Assembly (NCBI GenBank): GCA_946481235.1
Contig: CAMLME010000136.1
Span: forward strand, 1-5,138
Reading direction: 5' to 3'
Length of the DNA stretch: 5,138 nt
Origin: an uncultured Methylobacillus sp.
Lineage (GTDB): Bacteria; Pseudomonadota; Gammaproteobacteria; Burkholderiales; Methylophilaceae
Shown here: piece after piece, positions 1-5,138 of the stretch
Layout of the letters: the number at the start of each line of letters is the position of its first letter
How positions within the stretch are numbered: position 1 is the stretch's first letter
Program-made: the position numbers and the translations under genes
Notes under the pieces: model-generated
Databases searched by the model: none
What the model was told of the DNA's origin: nothing
Seen by the model: only the letters and a program-made list of their open reading frames with translations

Positions 1-341
1 TTCAGTTTTTTCAGGCGTTCCGGCGTGAGGCCGACACCCGAGGTAATGAGGTTGGTGTAGTAGCCCAGGCGTTCGGCTTCTTCGACGAGTTCCTCGATAT
101 CGTCGCGCAGCATAGGCTCGCCGCCGGAGAATCCCAGCTGCAGCGCGCCCAGCTCGCGCCCTTCGCGCAATACCTGTTTCCACTCCTCGGTACTGAGTTC
201 CTTGTCCGCGTACTGGTCGAAATCCAGTGGGTTATTGCACCACACGCACTTGAGCGGGCAGCGATAAGTGAGCTCCAGCACCAGCCACATCGGCTTGCCT
301 TGTCCGTCAAGGCTAACGACTTCTGATCCATCCTTTGGCAT
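1..341 (-). CDS. pqqE: PqqE, PqqA peptide cyclase (radical SAM), N-terminal part
   Basis: This is the first 113 codons of PqqE, the radical SAM enzyme that cross-links the Glu and Tyr side chains of the PqqA peptide in the first chemical step of PQQ synthesis. The start ATG at 341-339 follows a GGAG Shine-Dalgarno about 7 nt upstream and gives the family N-terminus ([20 protein letters not shown]). The SAM-binding 4Fe-4S motif CX3CX2C is C28, C32 and C35, and the GGEP motif lies near residues 73-76. The frame stays open to the left edge. The family is usually about 370-385 residues, so the C-terminal SPASM domain with its auxiliary clusters lies outside the window. The start lies inside the end of pqqD (29-nt overlap), which suggests translational coupling. 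Identification is by motif and remembered family sequence, and is secure. Confidence 0.96.
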   Translation of the reverse strand, partial: MPKDGSEVVSLDGQGKPMWLVLELTYRCPLKCVWCNNPLDFDQYADKELSTEEWKQVLREGRELGALQLGFSGGEPMLRDDIEELVEEAERLGYYTNLITSGVGLTPERLKKL

Positions 342-606
342 GTGCCGTCTCCAAAAATCTGTTGATACCGTTTTCAATTTCATCCGCGGCCACATCGACG
401 AACACTGTTTTCAGTTCGTCCACCATGCCGGCGACCGTAGTTTCGCCAGTGCAGCGCTTGAGGATTTCTGCAGCACTGCCGTTCAGCTTGATTACACCCT
501 CGGGATATAGCAGCACGTGCGCGTCCTGGGTCTTTTCCCAGCGCAGCAGGAACATCGGGCTGAGCAGCGGCCGATCCTGGGGCTGGAAGGTCAATGATTG
601 AGACAT
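313..606 (-). CDS. pqqD: PqqD, PqqA-binding chaperone
   Basis: This 97-residue protein is a typical PqqD. The family binds the PqqA peptide through a RiPP-recognition-element fold and presents it to PqqE. The recognisable family core is [21 protein letters not shown], followed by a segment resembling [13 protein letters not shown], at residues about 17-52. A helical C-terminal half ends in AKGWIRSR. The start at 606 is chosen because an AAAGGAA Shine-Dalgarno lies 7 nt upstream and the family begins close to this point. The frame is open up to an ATG at 702, but that extension overlaps pqqA and has no family similarity. The stop lies 29 nt inside pqqE. It follows pqqA after 49 nt, with no pqqB or pqqC between them. 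It is not fused to PqqC, as happens in some methylotrophs. Confidence 0.95.
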   Translation of the reverse strand: MSQSLTFQPQDRPLLSPMFLLRWEKTQDAHVLLYPEGVIKLNGSAAEILKRCTGETTVAGMVDELKTVFVDVAADEIENGINRFLETAHAKGWIRSR

Positions 607-655
607 GAAGAGTTCCTTTCCGATGGGCGCGACGCACGGCCGCGCCCGGTACTGC

Positions 656-730
656 TTAGCGTACGTATACGTAGGCGGTGACTTCAAAACCCAGACGTAC
701 ATCGCAGAATGCCGGCTCAGACCATTTCAT
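656..730 (-). CDS. pqqA: PqqA, PQQ precursor peptide (24 aa)
   Basis: This tiny ribosomally made peptide supplies the Glu and Tyr that become PQQ. The translation begins MKWSEPAF, continues with DVRLGFEVTAY and ends YVYVR. The diagnostic E-x-x-x-Y motif is E16-V-T-A-Y20, at the usual place in a 22-24 residue PqqA. The start ATG (730-728) has an AAGGAG Shine-Dalgarno at 743-738 with 7-nt spacing. The stop is TAA at 658-656. It lies just upstream of pqqD on the same strand, as expected for the operon's first gene. Residue 9 is Cys, a less usual choice that does not touch the cross-linked residues. It is often missed by gene finders because of its size. Its Shine-Dalgarno is one arm of a long-range inverted repeat, described separately. 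Confidence 0.96.
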   Translation of the reverse strand: MKWSEPAFCDVRLGFEVTAYVYVR

Positions 731-731
731 T

Positions 732-853
732 ATTGCTCTCCTTTAAATTGAAAAATGACCAAAACTGAAGAAACCGCGCGCTGCTGGCGATTTTCCTCAG
801 TACGAAACGGCAACTACCGAATCGCAGCGCCACTATGCGCCATGGAGAGCAAT
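732..853 (-). repeat. Long-range inverted repeat covering the pqqA ribosome binding site
   Basis: ATTGCTCTCC at 732-741 and GGAGAGCAAT at 844-853 are perfect 10-bp inverted copies 102 nt apart. Read on the minus strand, the downstream arm contains the GGAG of the pqqA Shine-Dalgarno and most of the spacer before its ATG. The upstream arm is therefore an anti-Shine-Dalgarno, if the transcript begins above 853. The pairing would block pqqA translation. A regulatory role is inference; a chance match is possible but not very likely in a region this small. Confidence 0.45.
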
Positions 854-943
854 CGGCGGATCAGGGAAATACTGATAGACCAATACGCAAATCGCTGAAT
901 ATCAGCTACGTAAATTCATGTTTTTTGAATATCTCGAACTTTC

Positions 944-957
944 TTGACCTGGATCAA
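944..957. promoter_or_regulatory. FNR/Anr-type binding site
   Basis: TTGACCTGGATCAA matches the FNR consensus TTGAT-N4-ATCAA at nine of ten positions. It is nearly identical to the box at 4472-4485 (shared TTGACC-N2-GATCAA). It lies 140 nt upstream of the radical SAM gene that heads the ubiUVT operon. In E. coli ubiUV transcription is FNR-dependent, so activation of this operon under low oxygen is the likely role. The distance to the best -10 (TATAGT, 995-1000) is not a perfect class II spacing; a class II start near 992 would use the poor hexamer TAACAG. Action on the divergent pqq promoter is also possible. Confidence 0.8.
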
Positions 958-1097
958 TTTAATTTCAAATAAATAGTGTTAACAGATTGATAAATATAGT
1001 TAATTAAATATTTATTCCTATTGTAGACGATTTGCTCGCCCTGTAATATAGGATGTGCTAGTCTTATTTAAATGAATCACGCAACACCGAACAGGAA

Positions 1098-2072
1098 ATG
1101 TACGAGAAGAAGATGGATGTCACGCTCGCTAACCGGTTGAACAGCTATGGGCAGGATTTGCTCAAGCGTTACGGCGAGCGCGTGCACAAAATCGCGCTGG
1201 ACGCCGGCTTCACCTGCCCCAACCGCGACGGCACCAAGGGCACCGGCGGTTGCACCTTCTGCAACAACGTCTCTTTCAGCCCGGCGGCGGATACGCGCCA
1301 GGGCATGCTCGAACAGATAGCGCAGGCCAAAGGCAAGATCGCCCGGCGCACGCGCGCCAAGCGCTTTATCGCCTACTTTCAGGCCTACACCAATACTTAC
1401 GCCGATATCGCAGAACTGGCCGCGATGTACCGCGAGGCACTCGAACAGCCCGGCATTGTCGGCATCTCGGTCGGCACCCGGCCGGACTGCGTGTCGGATG
1501 AAGTGCTGAATCTGCTCGACAGCATTCGTGAAGAAGGCCACGAAGTATGGCTGGAGCTTGGCTTGCAATCGGCATTTGACGCGTCGCTGGAGCGTGTCAA
1601 TCGCGGTCACACGTTTGCCGAGTACCGCGACACCGCGCTGGCCGCACGACGGCGCGGTATCCCGTTATGCACGCATCTGATCATCGGGCTGCCGGGCGAA
1701 AACGAGCAGCATTACCACGCCACGCTGGACGCGGTGCTGGATATTGGCGTCGATGGCCTCAAGCTGCATCCGCTGCATGTGGTCAAGCACACCATGCTGG
1801 CTTACCAGTGGCGGCGCGGCGGCTATCAACCGCTGACCAAGCCCGACTACATCCGCATTGCCGCCGACCTGATCGAACGCACGCCGGAAGAAGTGATCTT
1901 CCATCGCGTGACCGCCACCGCCTCGCGCGACATCCTGCTGGCGCCGATGTGGTGCGCGGAAAAATGGAATGTGCTGAACGGCATCGAGCAGGAACTGCGC
2001 AGGCGCGGCAGCCAGCAAGGCCATCGCGCAGGAACACCCTTTATCACGGACGAGATATTAAATGTCGCTTGA
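1098..2072 (+). CDS. yhcC: YhcC-family (TIGR01212) radical SAM protein
   Basis: This 324-residue radical SAM protein closely resembles E. coli YhcC (about 309 aa), whose function is not established as far as I know. The cluster motif is the family's unusual CX11CX2C (C40, C52, C55) within FTCPNRDG...GGCTFCN, rather than CX3CX2C. Other family stretches are FIAYFQAYTNTYA, VGTRPDCV, EVWLELGLQSA, HLIIGLPGE, DGLKLHPLHVVK and a C-terminal LLAPMWCAEKW. The start is uncertain. ATG 1098 has AGGA only 1 nt away, while ATG 1113 (319 aa, MDVTLANRLN) matches the E. coli N-terminus better but has only a purine-rich GAGAAGA upstream. The stop lies 11 nt inside ubiU, so this is the first gene of the ubiUVT operon. 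That suggests a task in O2-independent quinone metabolism or in another anaerobic modification. Confidence 0.9.
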   Translation: MYEKKMDVTLANRLNSYGQDLLKRYGERVHKIALDAGFTCPNRDGTKGTGGCTFCNNVSFSPAADTRQGMLEQIAQAKGKIARRTRAKRFIAYFQAYTNTYADIAELAAMYREALEQPGIVGISVGTRPDCVSDEVLNLLDSIREEGHEVWLELGLQSAFDASLERVNRGHTFAEYRDTALAARRRGIPLCTHLIIGLPGENEQHYHATLDAVLDIGVDGLKLHPLHVVKHTMLAYQWRRGGYQPLTKPDYIRIAADLIERTPEEVIFHRVTATASRDILLAPMWCAEKWNVLNGIEQELRRRGSQQGHRAGTPFITDEILNVA

Positions 2073-3063
2073 ACTGGTTTGCCCCGCCGGTAATCTCCCG
2101 GCATTGAAAACAGCGATCGACCACGGCGCAGACTGCGTCTACATGGGCTTTCGCGACAACACCAATGCGCGCGCCTTTCCCGGCCTCAATTTCGATTTCG
2201 AGGCCACGAAGGAAGGGGTGCGCTATGCCCACGCCCGAGGCAGGAAAGTGCTGCTGGCGCTCAATACCTTTCCGCAGACGACGACCTGGCCACGCTGGCA
2301 GCAGGCAGTGGATATGGCGGCCGAAGCAGGCATGGACGCCATCATCCTGGCCGACCCCGGCCTGATGCGCTATGCCAGCCGCACCTGGCCGAACCTCCGG
2401 CTGCATCTCTCGGTGCAGGGGTCGGCGACCAATTACGAGGCCATCAACTATTACCACGAGCATTTCGGCATCCAGCGCGCGGTGCTGCCGCGCGTACTGT
2501 CGCTGGCGCAGGTAGAAAATGTGGTAAAGAACACGCCGGTCGAGATCGAGCTGTTCGGCTTCGGCGGGTTGTGCGTAATGGTAGAAGGCCGCTGCGTACT
2601 GTCCTCCTATGCTACGGGCGAATCGCCCAACACCGCCGGCGTCTGCTCGCCAGCCAAGGCGGTGCGCTGGGAGCAGACGCCCAAGGGGCTGGAATCGCGC
2701 CTGAACAACGTGCTGCTCGACCGATACGACGCCGACGAAAAAACCGGCTACCCGACGCTGTGCAAGGGCCGTTTCGAGGTCGAGGACGAAACCTATTACG
2801 CCATCGAGGAGCCGACCAGCCTGAACACGCTGGAACTGCTGCCGGAAATGATTGCGATGGGCATCGCTGCGGTCAAGATCGAAGGCCGCCAGCGCAGCCC
2901 GGCATATGTGGAACAGGTGACAAAAGTATGGCGCGCGGCCATCGACAGCGCCCAGCGCAATGCCGACAGCTACACCGTGCAACCCGCGTGGAGCATGCAG
3001 CTCGACAAACTGGCCGAAGGGCAGCAGCACACGCTGGGCGCCTATCACCGGCCATGGAAATGA
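2062..3063 (+). CDS. ubiU: UbiU, O2-independent ubiquinone hydroxylase subunit (U32 family)
   Basis: This 333-residue protein matches E. coli UbiU (YhbU, 331 aa), the U32-family partner of UbiV that hydroxylates ubiquinone precursors without O2. The 4Fe-4S ligands are C171, C178, C195 and C234. Their spacing of 7, 17 and 39 residues equals that of E. coli C169, C176, C193 and C232. The U32 signature region ELFGFGGLCVMVEGRCVLSS (163-182) and the following TGESPNTAGVC are intact. The N-terminal LVCPAGNLPALKTAIDHGAD opens the barrel-like domain. The start ATG overlaps the end of the radical SAM gene by 11 nt, with a weak GAG-type Shine-Dalgarno in CGGACGAGATATTAA. The stop overlaps an in-frame alternative ubiV start. 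The protein is expected to be cytoplasmic, in a UbiU-UbiV heterodimer. Confidence 0.95.
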   Translation: MSLELVCPAGNLPALKTAIDHGADCVYMGFRDNTNARAFPGLNFDFEATKEGVRYAHARGRKVLLALNTFPQTTTWPRWQQAVDMAAEAGMDAIILADPGLMRYASRTWPNLRLHLSVQGSATNYEAINYYHEHFGIQRAVLPRVLSLAQVENVVKNTPVEIELFGFGGLCVMVEGRCVLSSYATGESPNTAGVCSPAKAVRWEQTPKGLESRLNNVLLDRYDADEKTGYPTLCKGRFEVEDETYYAIEEPTSLNTLELLPEMIAMGIAAVKIEGRQRSPAYVEQVTKVWRAAIDSAQRNADSYTVQPAWSMQLDKLAEGQQHTLGAYHRPWK

Positions 3064-3077
3064 AGAAGGATTCCAAT

Positions 3078-3974
3078 ATGAAGCTATCCCTCGGCCCCAT
3101 CCTTTACTACTGGCCCCGCGAAAAACTGCAGGATTTCTATGCCCAGGCGGCCCACTGGCCGGTGGATATCGTCTACCTCGGCGAAACGGTATGCTCGCGG
3201 CGCCATGAATTCCGCATCGACGACTGGCTGCAGACGGCAGAAATGCTGGCCGAGGCCGGCAAGGAGGTGGTGCTTTCCACCCAGGCGCTGATCGAGTCCG
3301 AATCCGACCTGAAAACGCTACGCCGGCTGGCCGTCAACGGGAGCTTCATCATCGAGGCCAACGACATGGCGGCGGTCAGCATGGCAGGCGGACGTCCGTT
3401 CGTTGCCGGGCCGCATATCAATGTCTACAACCCGAATACGCTGGATATCCTGGCCGAAGCGGGCGCTACCCGCTGGGTCATGCCGGTCGAGATGTCGCGC
3501 CAGATGCTCTCGGAACTGCTATCCGTCGAAAGGTACGGCCTGGAAACCGAAGTTTTCGGCTACGGTCGCCTGCCGCTGGCGTTTTCAGCGCGCTGCTTCA
3601 CCGCGCGTCGTCACAACCTGCCCAAGGACAACTGCCAGTTCCGCTGCCTGGAAGCGCCGTACGGCATGACGCTGAATACCCGCGAAGGCCAGCCTTTCCT
3701 CGCACTGAACGGCACGCAGACACAGTCGGCCAGCGTCTACACGCTGCTGACCGAGCTGGACAGCATGGTGGGACTGGTGGACGTGGTGCGCATCAGCCCG
3801 CAGCCGGAACACACCGGCGAAGTGGTTGCCCTGTTCCGCGCCGCCCTGAACGGCGGCGCGACAGCAGACCAGGTCATACATGGACTAGCGCCGCTATTGC
3901 CGGAATCGGCCTGCAACGGCTATTGGCACGGCCGGGCCGGCATCGCATATTCCGCACATTTCATGAAGGCATGA
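3078..3974 (+). CDS. ubiV: UbiV, O2-independent ubiquinone hydroxylase subunit (U32 family)
   Basis: This 298-residue protein matches E. coli UbiV (YhbV, 292 aa). The N-terminus MKLSLGPILYYWPREKLQDF resembles that of E. coli UbiV. Predicted 4Fe-4S ligands are C39 (in YLGETVCSRR) and C173, C186 and C190 (in ARCFTAR...PKDNCQFRC). The spacings of 13 and 4 match E. coli C180, C193 and C197, and C39 has the same number. The C-terminal LVDVVRISPQ and CNGYWHGRAG are also family stretches. ATG 3078 is chosen for its AAGGA Shine-Dalgarno 7 nt upstream and its family fit. ATG 3060 would add six residues and overlap the ubiU stop as ATGA. It acts with UbiU. The stop lies next to ubiT. Confidence 0.95.
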   Translation: MKLSLGPILYYWPREKLQDFYAQAAHWPVDIVYLGETVCSRRHEFRIDDWLQTAEMLAEAGKEVVLSTQALIESESDLKTLRRLAVNGSFIIEANDMAAVSMAGGRPFVAGPHINVYNPNTLDILAEAGATRWVMPVEMSRQMLSELLSVERYGLETEVFGYGRLPLAFSARCFTARRHNLPKDNCQFRCLEAPYGMTLNTREGQPFLALNGTQTQSASVYTLLTELDSMVGLVDVVRISPQPEHTGEVVALFRAALNGGATADQVIHGLAPLLPESACNGYWHGRAGIAYSAHFMKA

Positions 3975-3976
3975 GC

Positions 3977-4435
3977 ATGGCCATTCCAAATTTTCACTTT
4001 CCCCGTCCGCTGGGCGCATTGATTTCCCGCCTGCCGACGCTGCCGCCCTCCTTCGTGCTTACGCATGTGCTGAACCGCGTGTTGCAGCAGTCGCTGCGCC
4101 GGCAGGACTTTATTGCATTGCACGGCAAGCGCATCGCGATCCGCGTCAGCGATGCCGGCCTGCAATTCCACTTCACGCTGGGCGACACGGGATTCCAGCC
4201 CATTGCGAAAGCTGAGCAGCCTGATCTGGCAATCACGGCCAGCATGCACGATTTCTACCTGCTCGCGACGCGGCAGGAAGATCCCGACGCCTTGTTCTTC
4301 AGCCGCCGCTTGCTGGTCGAAGGCGATACCGAACTGGGGCTGATCGCCAAGAACACGCTGGACGGACTGAATCTGCCCGGATGGATGCAGGCATTGCTGT
4401 CCCCCGGCAGCCTGCTGGCGAGGGTTACGCGGTAG
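3977..4435 (+). CDS. ubiT: UbiT, SCP2-domain lipid-binding factor of anaerobic ubiquinone synthesis
   Basis: This 152-residue SCP2-domain protein corresponds to E. coli UbiT (YhbT, 174 aa). UbiT is the anaerobic counterpart of UbiJ and is thought to bind the hydrophobic prenylated intermediates for the UbiU-UbiV hydroxylases. The most diagnostic stretch is ATRQEDPDALFFSRRLLVEG (residues 97-116), followed directly by DTELGLIAKN; the E. coli protein has nearly the same text. An N-terminal segment (LGALISRLPTLPPSFVLTHV) resembles the amphipathic start of the family. ATG 3977 has AAGG 7 nt upstream. ATG 3971 is possible too, and would overlap the ubiV stop as ATGA but leaves the Shine-Dalgarno only 1 nt away. 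The protein is shorter than E. coli UbiT because it lacks the charged C-terminal tail. It is the last gene of the operon. Confidence 0.92.
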   Translation: MAIPNFHFPRPLGALISRLPTLPPSFVLTHVLNRVLQQSLRRQDFIALHGKRIAIRVSDAGLQFHFTLGDTGFQPIAKAEQPDLAITASMHDFYLLATRQEDPDALFFSRRLLVEGDTELGLIAKNTLDGLNLPGWMQALLSPGSLLARVTR

Positions 4436-4471
4436 TCAAACTTCACACCGCAACATCCATCTCTCCGTTTT

Positions 4472-4485
4472 TTGACCGAGATCAA
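4472..4485. promoter_or_regulatory. FNR/Anr-type binding site upstream of the DGC gene
   Basis: TTGACCGAGATCAA matches TTGAT-N4-ATCAA at nine of ten positions and differs from the box at 944-957 only in its centre. The centre (4478.5) is 41.5 bp from the start expected for the -10 at 4508-4513. That is the standard class II position, where FNR replaces the -35 contacts. Activation of the downstream gene under low oxygen is therefore strongly suggested. Confidence 0.85.
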
Positions 4486-4507
4486 GGAAATGGCGTTAAT
4501 CAATATT

Positions 4508-4513
4508 CATAAT
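4508..4513 (+). promoter_or_regulatory. Predicted -10 of an FNR class II promoter
   Basis: CATAAT matches the -10 consensus TATAAT at five of six positions. The bases 17 nt upstream (around 4485-4490, AAGGAA) are not a -35, as expected for a promoter needing an activator. With a start near 4520, the FNR box centre falls at -41.5. The transcript would carry a leader of about 150 nt before ATG 4671. Confidence 0.7.
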
Positions 4514-4582
4514 TGTTTCACATAGAACAACAAACCGCAGAATTCGATGCGACACAAGAGGAGATGTTGTGGGTACCAGTCC

Positions 4583-4595
4583 GCTGGAAACCAGC
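4583..4595 (+). repeat. Small hairpin in the DGC gene leader
   Basis: GCTGG-AAA-CCAGC is a perfect 5-bp inverted repeat with a three-base loop. It lies in the predicted leader, just before the larger hairpin at 4620-4642. Alone it is minor; together they suggest a structured leader. Confidence 0.45.
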
Positions 4596-4619
4596 AGAAA
4601 TCCATTCTTTACAGAGTCT

Positions 4620-4642
4620 TGCTCAAGGGTGGTCCTTGAGCA
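4620..4642 (+). repeat. Perfect 9-bp hairpin / inverted repeat in the DGC gene leader
   Basis: TGCTCAAGG and CCTTGAGCA are perfect inverted copies around the loop GTGGT. No T-tract follows, so it is not a standard terminator. It ends 17 nt before the AAGGA Shine-Dalgarno of the DGC gene. It could be an RNA stem affecting translation or stability, or a palindromic operator read as DNA. If translation begins at GTG 4569 it would lie inside the coding region. Confidence 0.6.
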
Positions 4643-4670
4643 GATAGAGAAGCATCGGAAAGGAATGATG

Positions 4671-5096
4671 ATGGCACAACGCCAGGAGTACAAAAACCTG
4701 CCGCTCGTGTATTCCTGCTCCGGCTGTTCGAGCGCCGCGCAAACCGCCAATTACATCGCGCTCAAGCTGGACCGCGAAGGCGAGGCCGAGATGTCCTGCA
4801 TCTCCGGCGTCGGCGGCAATGTTCCGCACCTCGTCAAGATCGCCCGCTCCGGCCGGCCCATCGTGGCGCTGGATGGCTGCCCGCTCGCCTGCACCCTGCG
4901 CTGCCTTGCCCAGCGCGGGATTTCGGCCGATTATCACCTGCAATTGCATGAACACGGCGTGAAGAAAAAATACCACGCGGATTTCGATCGCGATCAGGCC
5001 GACCGCATCGCCGGCGAAGTCACTATCGCAGCGCGCCGGTTGCGCGACGATAGCTCACCGGAAATCGATACGGCGCCGCCGCTATCCATCGAATAA
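4671..5096 (+). CDS. DGC domain protein (PF08859), putative metal-binding
   Basis: This is a 141-residue member of the DGC family, small proteins of unknown function thought to bind zinc or another metal through conserved cysteines. The visible motifs are VYSCSGCSSAAQ (C16, C19), C43 in SCISGVGG, and the name-giving DGCPLACTLRC (C70, C74, C78). The C-terminal part is charged and probably helical, with a variable acidic tail. ATG 4671 is preferred because AAGGA lies 6 nt upstream and family members begin shortly before LPLVYSC. ATGs at 4665 and 4668 are too close to it. GTG 4569, with its own strong Shine-Dalgarno, would add 34 residues. It is transcribed separately from ubiT, behind a predicted FNR class II promoter. 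A role in anaerobic respiration or metal/redox handling is inference from that promoter. Confidence 0.85.
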   Translation: MAQRQEYKNLPLVYSCSGCSSAAQTANYIALKLDREGEAEMSCISGVGGNVPHLVKIARSGRPIVALDGCPLACTLRCLAQRGISADYHLQLHEHGVKKKYHADFDRDQADRIAGEVTIAARRLRDDSSPEIDTAPPLSIE

Positions 5097-5138
5097 GCCT
5101 GAAAAGTAGATTTCCGACTTAATCGTCCTATTTCTTGA

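Larger units (their letters stand above)
731..1097. promoter_or_regulatory. Divergent pqqA / yhcC-ubiUVT intergenic control region
   Basis: This 367-nt stretch carries no credible gene. It separates the minus-strand PQQ operon from the plus-strand ubiquinone operon and must hold both promoters. The half nearest yhcC (about 905-1075) is strongly AT-rich against the GC-rich genes. It contains an FNR box (944-957), AT tracts and a -10-like TATAGT at 995-1000 (5 of 6 bases). The half nearest pqqA contains a 13-base near-palindrome GCTGA-ATA-TCAGC (894-906), a smaller ATCAG-N7-CTGAT repeat (860-876), and an arm complementary to the pqqA ribosome binding site (844-853). Neither transcription start can be fixed from sequence alone. 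A weak minus-strand promoter, TTGATC (957-952) with GATATT (933-928) at 18 nt, would overlap the FNR box. Confidence 0.75.
4556..4647 (+). other. Strong Shine-Dalgarno with possible alternative start or leader peptide
   Basis: AAGAGGAG at 4556-4563 is the best Shine-Dalgarno in the right part of the window, yet it lies over 100 nt before the favoured DGC start. Two frames could use it. GTG 4569 (5 nt spacing) is in frame with the DGC gene and would give a 175-residue protein with 34 extra N-terminal residues. ATG 4564 or TTG 4567 would give a Trp-containing peptide of 26-27 residues ending at 4647, but the spacing is too short for good initiation. The extension has no domain I recognise. Which, if any, is translated is unknown. 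Confidence 0.4.

Noticed and set aside
607..702. N-terminal extension of PqqD to ATG 702
   Set aside because: It runs over pqqA in another frame, has no similarity to PqqD, and the start at 606 has a good Shine-Dalgarno and family fit.
894..906. Near-palindrome GCTGA-ATA-TCAGC as an operator
   Set aside because: It is short, matches no regulator consensus I recognise, and is only noted in the intergenic description.
952..964. IHF-like site overlapping the FNR box
   Set aside because: The WATCAA-N4-TTR consensus fails at both the first base and the TTR part.
1077..1610. Open frame of 177 codons on the minus strand opposite the radical SAM gene
   Set aside because: It is a shadow of a strongly supported gene, with low-complexity Ala/Gly/Val/Arg composition and no family resemblance.
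2044..3048. Long open frame of 334 codons on the minus strand opposite ubiU
   Set aside because: It mirrors ubiU almost exactly, has no recognisable domain and no Shine-Dalgarno logic; long antisense frames are expected in GC-rich coding DNA.
2571..3077. N-terminal extension of UbiV across the end of ubiU
   Set aside because: The frame is open but overlaps ubiU for about 490 nt; family similarity begins only at residue 1 of the 3078 start.
4429..4472. Possible terminator after ubiT (GCGGT / ACCGC followed by a T run)
   Set aside because: The stem is only 5 bp with a 13-nt loop, and the T run at 4468-4473 is about 16 nt beyond the stem and touches the FNR box.
5097..5138. Sequence after the DGC gene
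   Set aside because: Only 42 nt; no hairpin with T-tract, promoter or start of another gene could be supported.

Overview
The window is a GC-rich proteobacterial segment with two divergent biosynthetic operons and one further gene. UbiU, UbiV and UbiT are known only from Proteobacteria. Together with the PQQ genes and the TTGAC-N4-ATCAA type FNR boxes, they suggest a facultatively anaerobic, possibly denitrifying betaproteobacterium. That placement is inference; no rRNA or other taxonomic marker is present.

Left part (1-730, minus strand): the start of a pyrroloquinoline quinone (PQQ) operon in the order pqqA, pqqD, pqqE. pqqA encodes a 24-residue precursor peptide. PqqE runs off the left edge. 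pqqB and pqqC are not between A and D, where they often sit, so they must lie beyond the window or elsewhere.

Middle intergenic region (731-1097): an AT-rich divergent control region. It holds a near-perfect FNR/Anr box (944-957) and a 10-bp inverted repeat (732-741 / 844-853), one arm of which is the pqqA Shine-Dalgarno sequence.

Central operon (1098-4435, plus strand): a YhcC-type (TIGR01212) radical SAM protein, then ubiU, ubiV and ubiT, with overlapping or nearly abutting ends throughout. UbiU and UbiV form the Fe-S, O2-independent ubiquinone hydroxylase system, and UbiT is its SCP2-type lipid-binding partner. All four cluster cysteines of each U32 protein are present with the E. coli spacing. 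The tight coupling makes the radical SAM protein a candidate additional factor in anaerobic quinone synthesis or its maintenance.

Right part (4436-5138, plus strand): a second FNR box (4472-4485) at class II distance from a good -10 (4508-4513). A long leader with two perfect hairpins follows, then a small multi-cysteine DGC-family protein (PF08859).

The simplest reading is an oxygen-responsive neighbourhood. FNR/Anr probably switches on anaerobic ubiquinone synthesis and the DGC protein. The divergent PQQ operon, whose product needs O2 to be made, may be controlled oppositely from the same intergenic region.
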